The notes under the pieces: generated by a model
What the model was told of the DNA's origin: nothing
The model's database searches: none
The model's input: the letters and a program-made list of their open reading frames with translations, nothing else
Origin: Methylotetracoccus oryzae
GTDB lineage: Bacteria; Pseudomonadota; Gammaproteobacteria; Methylococcales; Methylococcaceae
Reading direction: 5' to 3'
DNA: 64,000 bases
Assembly: GCF_006175985.1 (NCBI RefSeq)
Contig: NZ_SRSH01000009.1
Location: 26,719 to 90,718, forward strand
Program-made: the position numbers and the translations under genes
In this document: positions 27,648-37,426 of the stretch, piece by piece
How positions within the stretch are numbered: position 1 is the first letter of the stretch
Layout of the letters: each line of letters opens with the position of its first letter

Positions 27648-28985
27648 TCAGAGCAGTACGCGCCGCAGGTCGCCCAGCAACTGCGCCAGGGTTGCGGCGA
27701 ACCGCGCGGCTTCGGCGCCGTCGATGACCCGATGATCGTAGGACAGCGACAGCGGCAGCATCAGTCTCGGAACCCACTGGCCATTTTGATAGACCGGTTT
27801 CAGTTGAGCCTTGCAAACGCCCAGAATGGAGACTTCGGGTGCGTTGACGATGGGCGTGAACGACGTGCCGCCTATGCCGCCCAGGCTGGAAATCGTGAAG
27901 GTACCGCCCTGCAGGTCCGTGTTGCGGAGCTTCCGATTGCGCGCACGCACGCCCAGTTCGGCCAGCTCCGCGGCGATTTCGTAGACGCTCTTGCGGTCGG
28001 CATCGCGTAGCACCGGCACCACGAGCCCATCGGGGGTGTCGACGGCAAAGCCGAGGTGGTAGTACTGCTTGAGGATCAGCTCCTCGCCGTTGGCCGCCAG
28101 AGACGCATTGAAGTTCGGGAAGGCCTTCAGCGTCGCGATGACGGCCTTCATGATGAACGGCAGCAGCGTCAGCTTGACCTCGCGCCGTTCGGCCTCCTGC
28201 TTGAGTGACACGCGGAAGGCTTCCAGGTCGGTGATGTCCGCCTCGTCCTGATGGGTGACATGTGGGATCCCCACCCAGGCGCGATGCAAGTTGGTGGCCG
28301 ACAGCTTCTTGATCCGGGACATCGGCTTCCGGTCCACCGGGCCGAACTGCGAGAAATCGATCTCGACCGGCTCCGGCAGCGAAAAGCCAGACGCTGCGGT
28401 TCGCTCCGGTTGCTGGAGGCGCTGCTTGATGAAATTCTGCACATCCTCCTTCAGGATCCGCCCCTTGATGCCGGTTCCGCGAATCTGAGCGAGATCGGCG
28501 CCCAGTTCCCGCGCGAACTTCCGTACGGACGGGCTGGCGTGCGGCGGCGCCCCCTCGCCAAGTGGAGTGGTCGTTGGTGGCGGCGGTGCTACCGCGGCGG
28601 TAACCTGAGCCGGTTGTGGCGTCGCCGCCGGGGCGGAAGGGGGCGCCGTGGCGGCAGCGGGCGGCTCCGCTGTGGGCTCGGGCTTTGGCGGTGCGGCAGC
28701 TGCTGCCGGTGCCGGTTCGCTCGCGGCAGTCGGCGCGTCCCCCTCTTCGACCACCAGCGTGAGAATCGGGGATCCCTGGCTGACGCGGTCACCCAGTTGC
28801 ACCTTCACTTCCTTGACCGTGCCCCCGAACGGGGAGGGCACTTCCATGGCCGCCTTGTCGCTCTCCAGTGCGATCAGTGAATCATCCGCCTTGACCGCAT
28901 CACCGGTCTTGACCAGGACCTCGATGATTTCGACGTTCTTGTAGTCACCGATATCCGGAACGGATACCACCGCTTCTCGACCCAT
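27648..28985 (-). CDS. aceF: pyruvate dehydrogenase E2, dihydrolipoyl acetyltransferase
   Basis: Transfers the acetyl group from lipoamide to CoA. 445 residues: one N-terminal lipoyl domain with lipoylated Lys44 (ESDKAAMEVPS), an Ala/Pro-rich linker (~80-145), the E3/E1-binding domain (HASPSVRKFARELGADL), and the catalytic domain ending with SYDHRVIDGAEAARF. A single lipoyl domain is fewer than the three of E. coli AceF. It lies 10 bases after aceE. Confidence 0.96.
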   Translation of the reverse strand: MGREAVVSVPDIGDYKNVEIIEVLVKTGDAVKADDSLIALESDKAAMEVPSPFGGTVKEVKVQLGDRVSQGSPILTLVVEEGDAPTAASEPAPAAAAAPPKPEPTAEPPAAATAPPSAPAATPQPAQVTAAVAPPPPTTTPLGEGAPPHASPSVRKFARELGADLAQIRGTGIKGRILKEDVQNFIKQRLQQPERTAASGFSLPEPVEIDFSQFGPVDRKPMSRIKKLSATNLHRAWVGIPHVTHQDEADITDLEAFRVSLKQEAERREVKLTLLPFIMKAVIATLKAFPNFNASLAANGEELILKQYYHLGFAVDTPDGLVVPVLRDADRKSVYEIAAELAELGVRARNRKLRNTDLQGGTFTISSLGGIGGTSFTPIVNAPEVSILGVCKAQLKPVYQNGQWVPRLMLPLSLSYDHRVIDGAEAARFAATLAQLLGDLRRVLL

Positions 28986-28995
28986 AGATGAATTC

Positions 28996-31680
28996 CTAGA
29001 CCGTCAGAGGATTGGGCTTTTCCGGATCGATCTCGTAGCGCTTCAGCGCCTCCGTGACCTTCTCCACCGGGATCTGGCCTTCATCGGCCAGGGACTTGAG
29101 CGCGGCGACCGCGATGTAGTAACGGTCAACCTCGAAGAAACGGCGCAGCGCCTTGCGGCCGTCGCTGCGGCCGTAGCCATCGGTGCCGAGGACCGTGTAG
29201 TGCCGCGGTACCCAGGCGCGGATCATGTCGGGCACGGTCTTCATGTAGTCCGTTGCCGCGACGATGGGGCCCTTGGTGGGCGCCAGACATTCCTCGACGT
29301 AACTGATTCGCTTCGGCTGGTCGGGATGCAGGAGGTTCCAGCGTTCCTTTTCGAGCGCATCACGCCGCAACTCGCCAAAGCTTGTGGCGCTCCAGACATT
29401 GGCCTTGATGCCGAAGTCGTCGTCGAGGAGCTTTGCCGCGGCGATGCTTTCGCGGAGTATCGTGCCGCTGCCCAGCAGTTGTACCGATGCCTTTTTTCCC
29501 GAGTCATGGATCTGGTACAGGCCCTTGATGATCCCTTGCTCCGATCCCTTCGGCATGTCCGGATGCGTGTAGTTTTCGTTCATGACCGTGATGTAGTAGA
29601 AGACACTCTCGCCTTCCTGATACATCCGGCGCAGGCCGTCCTGAACGATAACCGCCAGTTCGTAGGCGAACGTCGGGTCGTAGCTGACACAATTGGGAAT
29701 CGTCGACATCGTCAACAGGCTATGACCGTCCTGATGCTGCAGGCCTTCTCCGGCCAGCGTCGTGCGACCGGCCGTTCCGCCCATCAAGAAGCCACGTACC
29801 TGCATGTCGCCCGCGGCCCACAGCAGATCGCCGACCCGCTGGTAGCCGAACATCGAGTAGTAGATGTAGAACGGGATCATCTGCACGCCGCAGCTGCTGT
29901 AAGCCGTTCCTGCGGCGATCCACGAGCAGGCGGAGCCTGCTTCGTTGATGCCTTCCTCGAGGATTTGCCCGGTCTTGTCCTCGCGGTAGTACATGATCTG
30001 GTCGGCGTCTTCAGGCGTGTAGAGCTGGCCGACCGACGAGTAGATACTGTACTGGCGGAACAAGCCCTCCATGCCGAAGGTACGCGCCTCATCCGGCACG
30101 ATGGGGACGATGTAGCGGCCCAGCTTCTTGTCGCGCAGCAGGATCGTCAGCATGCGGACGAAGACCATCGTCGTCGACAGCTCCCGGTCCTCGCTGTTCT
30201 TCAGCAGGCTTTCGAACAGGCTGAGATCCGGTACCTGCAGCAACGGCGCCTGCTCCCGCCGCGCCGGCAGGTAGCCGCCGAGCGCGTGCCGGCGCTCCTG
30301 CAGATACTTCATCTCCGGGCTATCCTCGGGTGGCTTGTAGAACGGGATTTCCGCCAGGCGGTCGTCCGAGACCGGGATGTTGAAGCGGTCGCGGAAGGCG
30401 CGCAGCGCCTCCTCGTTCATTTTCTTCTGCTGGTGCGTGATGTTCTGGCCTTCGCCTGCGCGGCCCATGCCGTAGCCCTTGACGGTCTTGGCCAGGATTA
30501 CGGTCGGCTGACCCTTGTGGTGCACGGCCGCATGGTAGGCCGCGTAAACCTTGTGGGGGTCATGACCGCCGCGATTGAGTCGCCAGATGTCCTCGTCGGA
30601 CATGTTGGCGACCATCTCGAGCAACTCGGGGTATTTGCCGAAGAAGTGCTGGCGCGTGTAGGCCCCGCCCTTGGCCTTGTAGTTCTGGTACTCGCCGTCC
30701 ACGGCCTCTTCCATGCGCTTGATCAGCAGGCCGGAATGATCCTTCAGGAACAGCGGATCCCAGTATGAGCCCCAGATGACCTTGATCACGTTCCAGCCGG
30801 CGCCGCGGAATTCCGCTTCCAGTTCCTGGATAATCTTGCCGTCGCCGCGCACCGGACCATCGAGACGCTGCAGATTGCAGTTGATCACGAAGACCAGGTT
30901 GTCCAGCTTCTCGCGTCCGGCCAGGCCAATCGCACCGCGGGATTCCGGCTCGTCCATTTCACCGTCGCCGCCGAAGAACCAGACCTTGCGTTCTTCGGTC
31001 TTGAGAATGTCGCGGTTCTGAAGATATTTAAGGAAGCGGGCCTGATAGATCGACATGATGGGACCAAGCCCCATCGATACGGTCGGAAACTGCCAGAAAT
31101 CCGGCATCAGCCATGGATGCGGGTAGGAAGACAGGCCGCCGCCGTCCACCTCCTGGCGGAAACGTTTGAGCTGCTCTTCGGTCAACCGGCCTTCCAGGTA
31201 AGCGCGCGAATAAATGCCCGGCGCCGCGTGGCCCTGGAAGTAGATCAGGTCGCCGCCATGTTCCTTGGTGGGTGCACGCCAGAAATGGTTGAACCCGACG
31301 TCGTAGAGCGTGGCCGCCGACGCGAAGCTGGCGATATGCCCACCGTATTCACTCGACTTGCGGTTGGCTTGCAGTACCATCGCCAGCGCGTTCCAGCGCA
31401 CGTATGAACGGATGCGACCCTCGATTTCCTGGTCGCCCGGTATGCGGGCTTCCATTTGCGGCGGGATGGTATTGAGGTAGGCCGTATTCGCCTTGTACGG
31501 CAGGTTCGCGCCCGAGCGGCGAGCCTTCTCGACGAGGGACTCGATCAGGAAATGCGCCCGCTCGATTCCCTCCTGCTCGATGACCGCGGCCAGCGCATCG
31601 AGCCATTCCCGCGTCTCGCCGGGGTCGACATCGCGGTCGTGTGGGACTTGCGCGAGCGTGAGGGGATTGACTGCTGCCAT
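28996..31680 (-). CDS. aceE: pyruvate dehydrogenase E1 (homodimeric type)
   Basis: Thiamine-diphosphate enzyme that decarboxylates pyruvate and acetylates the E2 lipoyl group. 894 residues, the normal length of the AceE type. Visible family segments are YPHPWLMPDFWQFPTVSMGL, the ThDP site GDGEMDEPES followed by NCNLQRLDGPV, and GTDGYGRSD near the C-terminus. First gene of the operon, with a TATAAT promoter ~40 bases upstream. Confidence 0.97.
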   Translation of the reverse strand: MAAVNPLTLAQVPHDRDVDPGETREWLDALAAVIEQEGIERAHFLIESLVEKARRSGANLPYKANTAYLNTIPPQMEARIPGDQEIEGRIRSYVRWNALAMVLQANRKSSEYGGHIASFASAATLYDVGFNHFWRAPTKEHGGDLIYFQGHAAPGIYSRAYLEGRLTEEQLKRFRQEVDGGGLSSYPHPWLMPDFWQFPTVSMGLGPIMSIYQARFLKYLQNRDILKTEERKVWFFGGDGEMDEPESRGAIGLAGREKLDNLVFVINCNLQRLDGPVRGDGKIIQELEAEFRGAGWNVIKVIWGSYWDPLFLKDHSGLLIKRMEEAVDGEYQNYKAKGGAYTRQHFFGKYPELLEMVANMSDEDIWRLNRGGHDPHKVYAAYHAAVHHKGQPTVILAKTVKGYGMGRAGEGQNITHQQKKMNEEALRAFRDRFNIPVSDDRLAEIPFYKPPEDSPEMKYLQERRHALGGYLPARREQAPLLQVPDLSLFESLLKNSEDRELSTTMVFVRMLTILLRDKKLGRYIVPIVPDEARTFGMEGLFRQYSIYSSVGQLYTPEDADQIMYYREDKTGQILEEGINEAGSACSWIAAGTAYSSCGVQMIPFYIYYSMFGYQRVGDLLWAAGDMQVRGFLMGGTAGRTTLAGEGLQHQDGHSLLTMSTIPNCVSYDPTFAYELAVIVQDGLRRMYQEGESVFYYITVMNENYTHPDMPKGSEQGIIKGLYQIHDSGKKASVQLLGSGTILRESIAAAKLLDDDFGIKANVWSATSFGELRRDALEKERWNLLHPDQPKRISYVEECLAPTKGPIVAATDYMKTVPDMIRAWVPRHYTVLGTDGYGRSDGRKALRRFFEVDRYYIAVAALKSLADEGQIPVEKVTEALKRYEIDPEKPNPLTV

Positions 31681-31719
31681 GTGTGCCTTTACGTACGCTG
31701 GGGTTTGAACAATCGGCGG

Positions 31720-31749
31720 ATTATAGTCTTACCGCTCCCCTGGTATCCA
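31720..31749 (-). promoter_or_regulatory. sigma-70 promoter of aceE-aceF-lpdA
   Basis: On the minus strand, a perfect -10 TATAAT (31720-31725) is preceded after 18 bases by TGGATA (31744-31749, 4 of 6 matches to TTGACA). The predicted start near 31713 leaves a ~33-base leader before the aceE ATG at 31680. Confidence 0.6.
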
Positions 31750-31806
31750 TGCCCCAAGGGGGAAACGGTTTGTGGACGGGGAGGGATGGTGCGCGGGTGT
31801 TTGCAC

Positions 31807-32433
31807 TCAGAGCGCGAACAGGGACAACAGGCCGCGGGCCGCGGTTTCCGGGTCGTTTTCGCCGAAGACGGCATCGACCACGGCCAGCAGATCCGCGCCG
31901 GCTTCGATGAGCTCCCCGCCATTTCTTTTCGTGATGCCGCCGATCGCGACGATCGGGATTGCCAGCCGTGATCGGGCGGCTAGCAAGGTATCGAGACGAG
32001 CGGGAGAGGCCAGAGGTTTGGTGACTGAGGAGAAGAACCGGCCGAAAGCGACATAGTCTGCACCCTGGGTCGCCGCATGTTCGGCTCGTGCCAACGAGTC
32101 GTAACAGGAGATGCCGATGATCGACCGCGCGCCCAGCAGGGCGCGGGCTTCCATTATCGAAACGTCCTCGCGGCCCAAATGTACGCCGTCCGCCCCGATG
32201 CTGGCCGCTAACTCGGCGTCATCGTTGATGATGAGCGGGACGTTGAATTCCCGGCAGATACTCCTCAGAAGCGCGGCTTTGCGGGCCCGTTCCGAAGGCA
32301 GCTTCTCGCGCAACTGAACTACTGCGGCGCCACCCTGCAAGGCGCTCGTGACTGAGGCGGTAAGCGCCGCATGCGGCTCACCATCGCGCGTGATGACGTA
32401 AAGACCGCGGCGCGGGAACGGCAACGGGCCCAT
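31807..32433 (-). CDS. thiE: thiamine-phosphate synthase
   Basis: Joins HMP-PP and the thiazole phosphate to make thiamine phosphate. 208 residues, TIM-barrel: GLYVITRD, VVQLREK, LIINDDAELAASIGADGVHLG, IGISCY, DYVAFGRFFSSVTKP and IVAIGGIT. Start ATG 32433. It ends 127 bases before the aceE start; both are on the minus strand, so thiE is upstream of the ThDP-dependent AceE. Its partner thiD is 18 kb away. Confidence 0.94.
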   Translation of the reverse strand: MGPLPFPRRGLYVITRDGEPHAALTASVTSALQGGAAVVQLREKLPSERARKAALLRSICREFNVPLIINDDAELAASIGADGVHLGREDVSIMEARALLGARSIIGISCYDSLARAEHAATQGADYVAFGRFFSSVTKPLASPARLDTLLAARSRLAIPIVAIGGITKRNGGELIEAGADLLAVVDAVFGENDPETAARGLLSLFAL

Positions 32434-32470
32434 GCGCCTGGTCAGGCGTAACGCCTCGCCAGCGACCCGG

Positions 32471-32869
32471 TTACCAGCCCCACGGGCCCCACATGCCCCA
32501 ATTCATCGCCGCGTCTTCGTTCATCATTGCCGCCTGCCGCTGTTCGTCGGCGATCGACTTCTGTATGGCGAGCTGCTGATAGCGCTGATAAGCCGCGCCG
32601 TCACCAGCGTAGAGGCATTGGCAATATTTGGCGTCGGCGTAAATGAAACGCACCGAGTCGTTTTCGTTGTGCGGAACCAGTTTGAGCTGGGTCAGCGTCT
32701 GGAGGTGGGCTTTTTTGTCCGGTGTGTCAGCGTATTTGATCTGGAAGCCCGACGCCGCGAGCATCTGCTCGATGTCGGTGACTTCGTTGCGCTCGATTGC
32801 GGCGCACCCACTCATCAGACCGGCTACGGATGCCGCGATGATCACGCCCCGGATGTTCTCTATGCCCAT
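32471..32869 (-). CDS. small lipoprotein with YCQCLY motif (paralogue A)
   Basis: 132 residues. Lipoprotein signal with lipobox LMSGC (Cys22), then EVTDIEQMLAASGF, DTPDKKAHLQTLTQL, RFIYADAKYCQCLYAGD (Cys83 and Cys85) and a C-terminus of W/M/G (NWGMWGPWGW). About half its residues align with the next gene upstream, so they are tandem paralogues. The predicted location is a membrane-anchored periplasmic face. No function is known to me; the CxC pair could bind metal or form a disulfide. Confidence 0.8.
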   Translation of the reverse strand: MGIENIRGVIIAASVAGLMSGCAAIERNEVTDIEQMLAASGFQIKYADTPDKKAHLQTLTQLKLVPHNENDSVRFIYADAKYCQCLYAGDGAAYQRYQQLAIQKSIADEQRQAAMMNEDAAMNWGMWGPWGW

Positions 32870-32988
32870 GCCTCGAATCCCTCGTGTGACGAAATACCCA
32901 GAGGGACTATTATGCCGGAAGTTCGTGCTGGCTGCCCTCGCCTTGGCCGACCCACGGCCGGTTCGCGCCTAACCGTGTTCCCACAGTT

Positions 32989-33417
32989 CTACAGACCGCC
33001 CCCATACGGGCCCCACATATCCCAGCGCATGCGGTTGGCGTGGTTCCACATGGTCTGTTGCCGCTGCTGGTCCATCTTGGAATTTTTGCGCGCGTAGTCC
33101 TGGTACCGCTTGTAGGCGGCCTGATCGCCAACATAGAGGCACTGGCAGTAGGTCGCGTCGGCATAAACAAAGCGGGGCGTGTCGCCGTCCTTGTGTCCTG
33201 TGATATCCAGCTGTGGCAGGGACTGGAGATGCGCCATTTTCTCGGGCGTATCCGCGAGCTTCTCTTCAAATCCGGCGGCGATGAGCATTTGTTCGACTTC
33301 CGTGACCTGCCCCTTCTCCATGGTCGCACAACCCGACGCAGTAAAGGCTACAAGAAGCGTGGTCAGGCTTCCGGCCCAGTTCGGGCGCAGTCGCGTTGCG
33401 GCGTTCATGTTCATCAT
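32989..33417 (-). CDS. small lipoprotein with YCQCLY motif (paralogue B)
   Basis: 142 residues from ATG 33417 (GGAG ~13 bases upstream; the frame is open to 33504). Lipobox FTASGC (Cys30). It shares with paralogue A the blocks EVEQML, DTPEKMAHLQSLPQL, RFVYADATYCQCLYVGD (Cys91, Cys93), AAYKRYQ, QRQ and a C-terminal MWGPYG. The tandem arrangement with a 119-base gap suggests duplication. It is unassigned. Confidence 0.8.
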   Translation of the reverse strand: MMNMNAATRLRPNWAGSLTTLLVAFTASGCATMEKGQVTEVEQMLIAAGFEEKLADTPEKMAHLQSLPQLDITGHKDGDTPRFVYADATYCQCLYVGDQAAYKRYQDYARKNSKMDQQRQQTMWNHANRMRWDMWGPYGGGL

Positions 33418-33702
33418 CGGGTTTCGGTTCTCCGACTTGGTTATGGGTGGATCGGCAGCGTCTGAGGCCGCCGAAGAGCAGGCAGGCTGGTCCGCTTGCG
33501 CCATCTCTTCCGGATACTACACGGGGTCCGCGCAGCTTGACAAAGGACTGACTGAGCCATCGCCGGGAAAGCGTTGGGGCGTGCGCTTGGTGAGACTCGC
33601 AATCAGAAGGACTGTGGTGGGGTTGAACTGATCGCTTGCGCGGATCGTCCTTGAGCCGGTTGCCGGGGGCGCAGCAGGCCCGCAGTTCGACGAGGACTCC
33701 CG

Positions 33703-34689
33703 TCATTCAAGAGCGCTGCGCAGTGAGGAACCACCCCGATTCAGGTCGGAGGGGTAGTGCATGCTGCGTGGGCGAGCGGCGGGGCGAGCGGGTGTGTGCA
33801 GCCAGACGCCAAGGCTCAGGATGCCCAGTACGGCAAGGATCCCGTCGGCAACCCAGACCCAGAACAATCGCGTTCCCGCCTGCGTCATGAGTTCGGCCCC
33901 CAGTTGATTGCGAATCTCGTGCAGCAGGTCGGTGCTCGCTTCGCGATAGACAAGATAGCTGGCCACCCCGATGACGAGCAGACCGAAAAGGCGCCGCAGC
34001 GCCGTGCCATTGACGAAGCGTGCGATCAGTGCGCCCAGAAGACTGCCGCCGACTGTCCCGCCGACGATGATGCCGGCCAGATCGAGATCGATGCTGACGT
34101 GCTGGATGTGCCCCGCGAGGGCGGCGAAAGACTGCAATGCCAGCACCATCAAGGAAGTGCCGACGGCCGACTGCATGGGCAGCCCTCCCAGCAAGGCCAG
34201 GGCGGGCACGATCAAAAAGCCGCCGCCGGCACCGACCAGTCCGGTAAGGCAGCCTACCAGAATGCCGTCGAACGCGATGGCCAATAGTGGCAGGTGGGCT
34301 GGACACAGCGGGCCTCCGAGCTCACTTTCGGGTGTCCGCCGGCTGCTGCTCAGCATCGCAAACGCCGTCCCGAACATCAGCATCGCGAAACCCAGCAGCA
34401 GGACGCTGCTTGGAACGAACTCGGCCAGGCGCCCGCCGGCATAGGCGCCGAGCATGCTGGCGAGCCCGAACGAAAGGCCGGTCTTCCAGCAGACACTCCC
34501 GCGCAGGGCGCGACCGATCATGGCCACCGCACTCGTCGTTCCAACGACCAGCAGCGAGGTCGCGATGGCCGCTTTGGGCTCCATGTGGACGAGATAGACC
34601 AACAGGGGTAGCGTCAGTATCGAGCCGCCGCCGCCGAGCAGTCCCAGCAGCAGTCCGATCCCCGCCGAGAGGATGACGATCAGCGTCAT
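33703..34689 (-). CDS. TauE/SafE family membrane permease (first)
   Basis: 328 residues, about eight membrane helices in two repeats, each with a family Gly-rich signature (GLLLGLLGGGGSILTLPLLV near the start; GLVGAGGGFLIVPALALLGG near 160). The family exports sulfite, sulfoacetate or similar anions. The C-terminal ~50 residues after the last helix are basic and Ser/Pro-rich. A second TauE/SafE gene lies 1.6 kb away on the other side of cca, on the opposite strand. The substrate is not readable. Confidence 0.88.
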   Translation of the reverse strand: MTLIVILSAGIGLLLGLLGGGGSILTLPLLVYLVHMEPKAAIATSLLVVGTTSAVAMIGRALRGSVCWKTGLSFGLASMLGAYAGGRLAEFVPSSVLLLGFAMLMFGTAFAMLSSSRRTPESELGGPLCPAHLPLLAIAFDGILVGCLTGLVGAGGGFLIVPALALLGGLPMQSAVGTSLMVLALQSFAALAGHIQHVSIDLDLAGIIVGGTVGGSLLGALIARFVNGTALRRLFGLLVIGVASYLVYREASTDLLHEIRNQLGAELMTQAGTRLFWVWVADGILAVLGILSLGVWLHTPARPAARPRSMHYPSDLNRGGSSLRSALE

Positions 34690-34933
34690 GACCGGTTTAC
34701 TCCGTTGCAGTCAGCGAACGGTGCGCTGGAGGTGTCTGGCGTTGAGGTGCGGTTCATCGAAGCAGCTGCTCGGGTCAGTGGCGATGCAGCAGGCTGCCAG
34801 CTACTTCCGTGCCAGGGAATGACAACGGGGCGTGCGTTGCGGCACGGGCTCCGGTGGCCGCAGGTCGTCGGTCTGGGGATCTCGCGAGAGAGGGAGGTTC
34901 GAATGTCTCGGTCTGTTTCGTAGTGAAACGTGT

Positions 34934-34957
34934 GAGGCGCCTTGAAACGGGCGCCTT
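34934..34957 (-). terminator. stem-loop after cca
   Basis: A 7-bp perfect stem (AGGCGCC / GGCGCCT, extendable by one G-T pair) with an 8-base loop, 18 bases beyond the cca stop. There is no U-run, so intrinsic termination would be weak. Confidence 0.3.
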
Positions 34958-34974
34958 AACGCTCCGCTCGGCGG

Positions 34975-36213
34975 TCAAAGCGCGGGACTGGGAAAATCTT
35001 GACGAGCCGCTCGGACAGCCTGGATGCGCAGGTCGCGTAGCGCTTGTCCGAAGGCTTCGCCGCGGAGGCCGCGTTCCGTCAGGGCCTGGGTCTTTACCTG
35101 GCGGGCGGCGTTGCGCGCTGCGCGGATCCAGTCGGCTTGCGGGTAAGGTCGGTTCTCATAACCCGCACGCCCACGGGCGTCGGCTTCGCAGGCCAGGAGA
35201 AAGTTCTGGGTGTCGTCGCCGCGATGAAAGGCGTCGATGCGCTGGAGCAGGTCCACGAGCGTCGCGGCACGCAATTCGAAGACACGGTGACACGTCCCGT
35301 GATGGAGCATGACCTTCTCGGCCAGTTTGCGGTAGGCATTCGGAACCTTGAGCCGAGTGCACAGATCGCGGAGGGGGGCGAGCCCGCGCTGTTCGTGTCC
35401 GTGATGACGCGGGATTAGCTCCGGCGGTGTGGTGCCTTTGCCCAGGTCGTGCATCAATGCCGCGAAGCGCACGCAGGCATCTTCGCTCAGACGGACCGCC
35501 TGGTCGAGCACCATCAGGGTATGCAACCCGGTGTCAATCTCCGGATGGTACTCAGCTCGTTGCGGGATACCGAACAGGCGTTCGATCTCCGGAAACAGCA
35601 CGCGCAACGCACCGCAGGATCTCAACGTTTCGAAAAAGGCGCGAGGCACCGCTTCGCCGAGCGCGCGTTCCAGTTCCAGCCAGACCCGCTCCGGCACCAG
35701 CGCGTCAGCTTCCCCGGCAGCGACCATTTCGTCCATCAGGCGCCGCGTCTCCTCGGCAACCGTGAATCCGATGCCCGCGTAGCGAGCGGCAAAGCGCGCA
35801 ATCCTCAGAATCCTTACTGGGTCCTCCCGGAATGCCGGCGACACGTGGCGCAGGCAGCGGCCTTCGAGATCACGCTGGCCTCCGTAGGGATCGATCAGCC
35901 GGCCGTTCTCATCGATTGCCATCGCGTTGATGGTGAGGTCGCGTCGGAGCAGGTCGTCCTCGAGCGTGACGTCGGGGCCAGTATGCACGGCGAAGCCGCG
36001 GTATCCCGGCGCCGTTTTGCGCTCGGTTCGCGCCAGCGCGTGCTCCTCGTGCGTTTTCGGGTGCAAAAACACCGGAAAGTCCTTGCCGACGGGTTTGAAC
36101 CCCAGTGCGATCATCTGCTCAGGCGTGGCGCCGATCACGACCCAGTCGCGTTCTGAAACCGGTCGCCCCAGGAGTTGGTCGCGCACGGCGCCGCCGACGA
36201 GATAGCGCTTCAT
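34975..36213 (-). CDS. cca: CCA-adding tRNA nucleotidyltransferase with HD domain
   Basis: Adds or repairs the 3' CCA of tRNAs. 412 residues: [15 protein letters not shown] (nucleotide-binding), [28 protein letters not shown] (template-forming Asp/Arg region), then a C-terminal HD phosphohydrolase domain ([11 protein letters not shown]), which marks the multifunctional long form of Gammaproteobacteria. Start ATG 36213. It is divergent from the second TauE/SafE gene across 62 bases. Confidence 0.96.
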   Translation of the reverse strand: MKRYLVGGAVRDQLLGRPVSERDWVVIGATPEQMIALGFKPVGKDFPVFLHPKTHEEHALARTERKTAPGYRGFAVHTGPDVTLEDDLLRRDLTINAMAIDENGRLIDPYGGQRDLEGRCLRHVSPAFREDPVRILRIARFAARYAGIGFTVAEETRRLMDEMVAAGEADALVPERVWLELERALGEAVPRAFFETLRSCGALRVLFPEIERLFGIPQRAEYHPEIDTGLHTLMVLDQAVRLSEDACVRFAALMHDLGKGTTPPELIPRHHGHEQRGLAPLRDLCTRLKVPNAYRKLAEKVMLHHGTCHRVFELRAATLVDLLQRIDAFHRGDDTQNFLLACEADARGRAGYENRPYPQADWIRAARNAARQVKTQALTERGLRGEAFGQALRDLRIQAVRAARQDFPSPAL

Positions 36214-36275
36214 GTTGCGGTTGTTGAAGGGATACCTGATAGGATTCGAGCATTCTAATCGGGGCGTAACGGTCT

Positions 36276-37124
36276 ATGTGGGAATCCCTGCTGCTGTACC
36301 TGATCTGTGGGGCCATCGCCGGTCTGGCGGCCGGCTTGTTCGGTATCGGTGGCGGCATCGTGATCGTGCCGTTTCTCGCCTGGTTGCTTCCAGGTCAAGG
36401 CTTCCCGGATTCTCTCGTGATGCTGTCGGCAGTCGCCACATCGCTGGCGACTATCGTCGTCACGTCCATATCATCGGTCTCCGCGCATCACCGCCAAGGC
36501 GCGGTCTCGTGGCCCACCGTGTGGCGTCTGGCGCCCGGCCTCGTTCTAGGTTCGATCCTGGGGCCACTGGTCGCCCGACACCTGCCGGTGCCGGTGTTCA
36601 AGTCGCTGTTCGGACTGTTCCTCTGGTGGGTTGCTGCGCGGACGTTGGGGCAGTCACGGCGCGGCGCCCCGATGCACCCGACTGCGGGCGTGGCCTTTGC
36701 CGCTTTCGGGACACTGATCGGGCTCTCATCGGCGGTACTCGGTATCGGCGGAGGCACCTTGAGCGTGCCGTACCTGTTGCGTAACGGTTATCCAATGACC
36801 GAAGCCGTTGCCGTGGCCGGTGCCTGCGGATTTCCGATTGCAATCGTCGGCACGGCGACCTACCTCTTGCTAGGCTGGTCGCAGGCCACGATGCCCGTGC
36901 CGAGTATTGGCTATGTTTTTCTGCCTGCCTTCGTCGGCATCGTCGCGGCCAGCGTGCCCGCTGCCGCCGTGGGCGCCCGACTCGCGCACCGGCTCCCGAC
37001 ACAACGACTGAAACAGGCGTTTGCGCTGATCCTGATCGGTGTCGGTGCCCGCTTGCTCTGGCAGGGCGGAATGCCACTGGGTTCAGCGCTGTGGCAAACC
37101 CTGCGACCGTTGATCATCGAGTGA
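36276..37124 (+). CDS. TauE/SafE family membrane permease (second)
   Basis: 282 residues with about eight helices and both family signatures (GLAAGLFGIGGGIVIVPFLA near 15-35; SAVLGIGGGTLSVPYLL near 150-168). It differs clearly from the other copy in this window, so they are old paralogues and not a recent duplication. A SelW-like gene follows after 8 bases and is probably in the same operon. Confidence 0.9.
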   Translation: MWESLLLYLICGAIAGLAAGLFGIGGGIVIVPFLAWLLPGQGFPDSLVMLSAVATSLATIVVTSISSVSAHHRQGAVSWPTVWRLAPGLVLGSILGPLVARHLPVPVFKSLFGLFLWWVAARTLGQSRRGAPMHPTAGVAFAAFGTLIGLSSAVLGIGGGTLSVPYLLRNGYPMTEAVAVAGACGFPIAIVGTATYLLLGWSQATMPVPSIGYVFLPAFVGIVAASVPAAAVGARLAHRLPTQRLKQAFALILIGVGARLLWQGGMPLGSALWQTLRPLIIE

Positions 37125-37132
37125 GGTTCGCT

Positions 37133-37426
37133 ATGTCGAAACCGCGTGTGGAAATCGAGTATTGCACCCAATGCCGCTGGCTGCTGCGCGCGGCCTGGCT
37201 GGCGCAGGAGTTGCTGACCACGTTCGAACAGGAGCTTGGCGCCGTCAGTCTCCTGCCGGGTACCGGAGGCACCTTCGTCGTCGCTGTGGATGGAGTTGTC
37301 GTCTGGTCCCGGAAAGATGAGGGACGCTTTCCGGAGGCCAAGGAATTAAAGCAGCGTGTGCGGGATTTGATCGCGCCGGAGCGGAACTTAGGGCATTCGG
37401 AAGCGCATTTTCCGCCCAGCACTTAG
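37133..37426 (+). CDS. SelW/SelT/SelH-family (Rdx) thioredoxin-like protein, Cys form
   Basis: 97 residues starting MSKPRVEIEYCTQCRWLLRA. The CxxC redox motif at residues 11-14 sits directly after the first beta strand, as in selenoprotein W relatives, with Cys in place of Sec. The middle reads SLLPGTGGTFVVAVDGVVVWSRK, typical of the family. ATG 37133 has GAGG upstream; the frame extends back to 37091 inside the permease gene. It likely works as a small thiol redox protein. Confidence 0.9.
   Translation: MSKPRVEIEYCTQCRWLLRAAWLAQELLTTFEQELGAVSLLPGTGGTFVVAVDGVVVWSRKDEGRFPEAKELKQRVRDLIAPERNLGHSEAHFPPST

Noticed and set aside
29200..30768. 522-codon plus-strand frame opposite aceE
   Set aside because: Antisense shadow of aceE; His/Val/Arg-rich with no domain.
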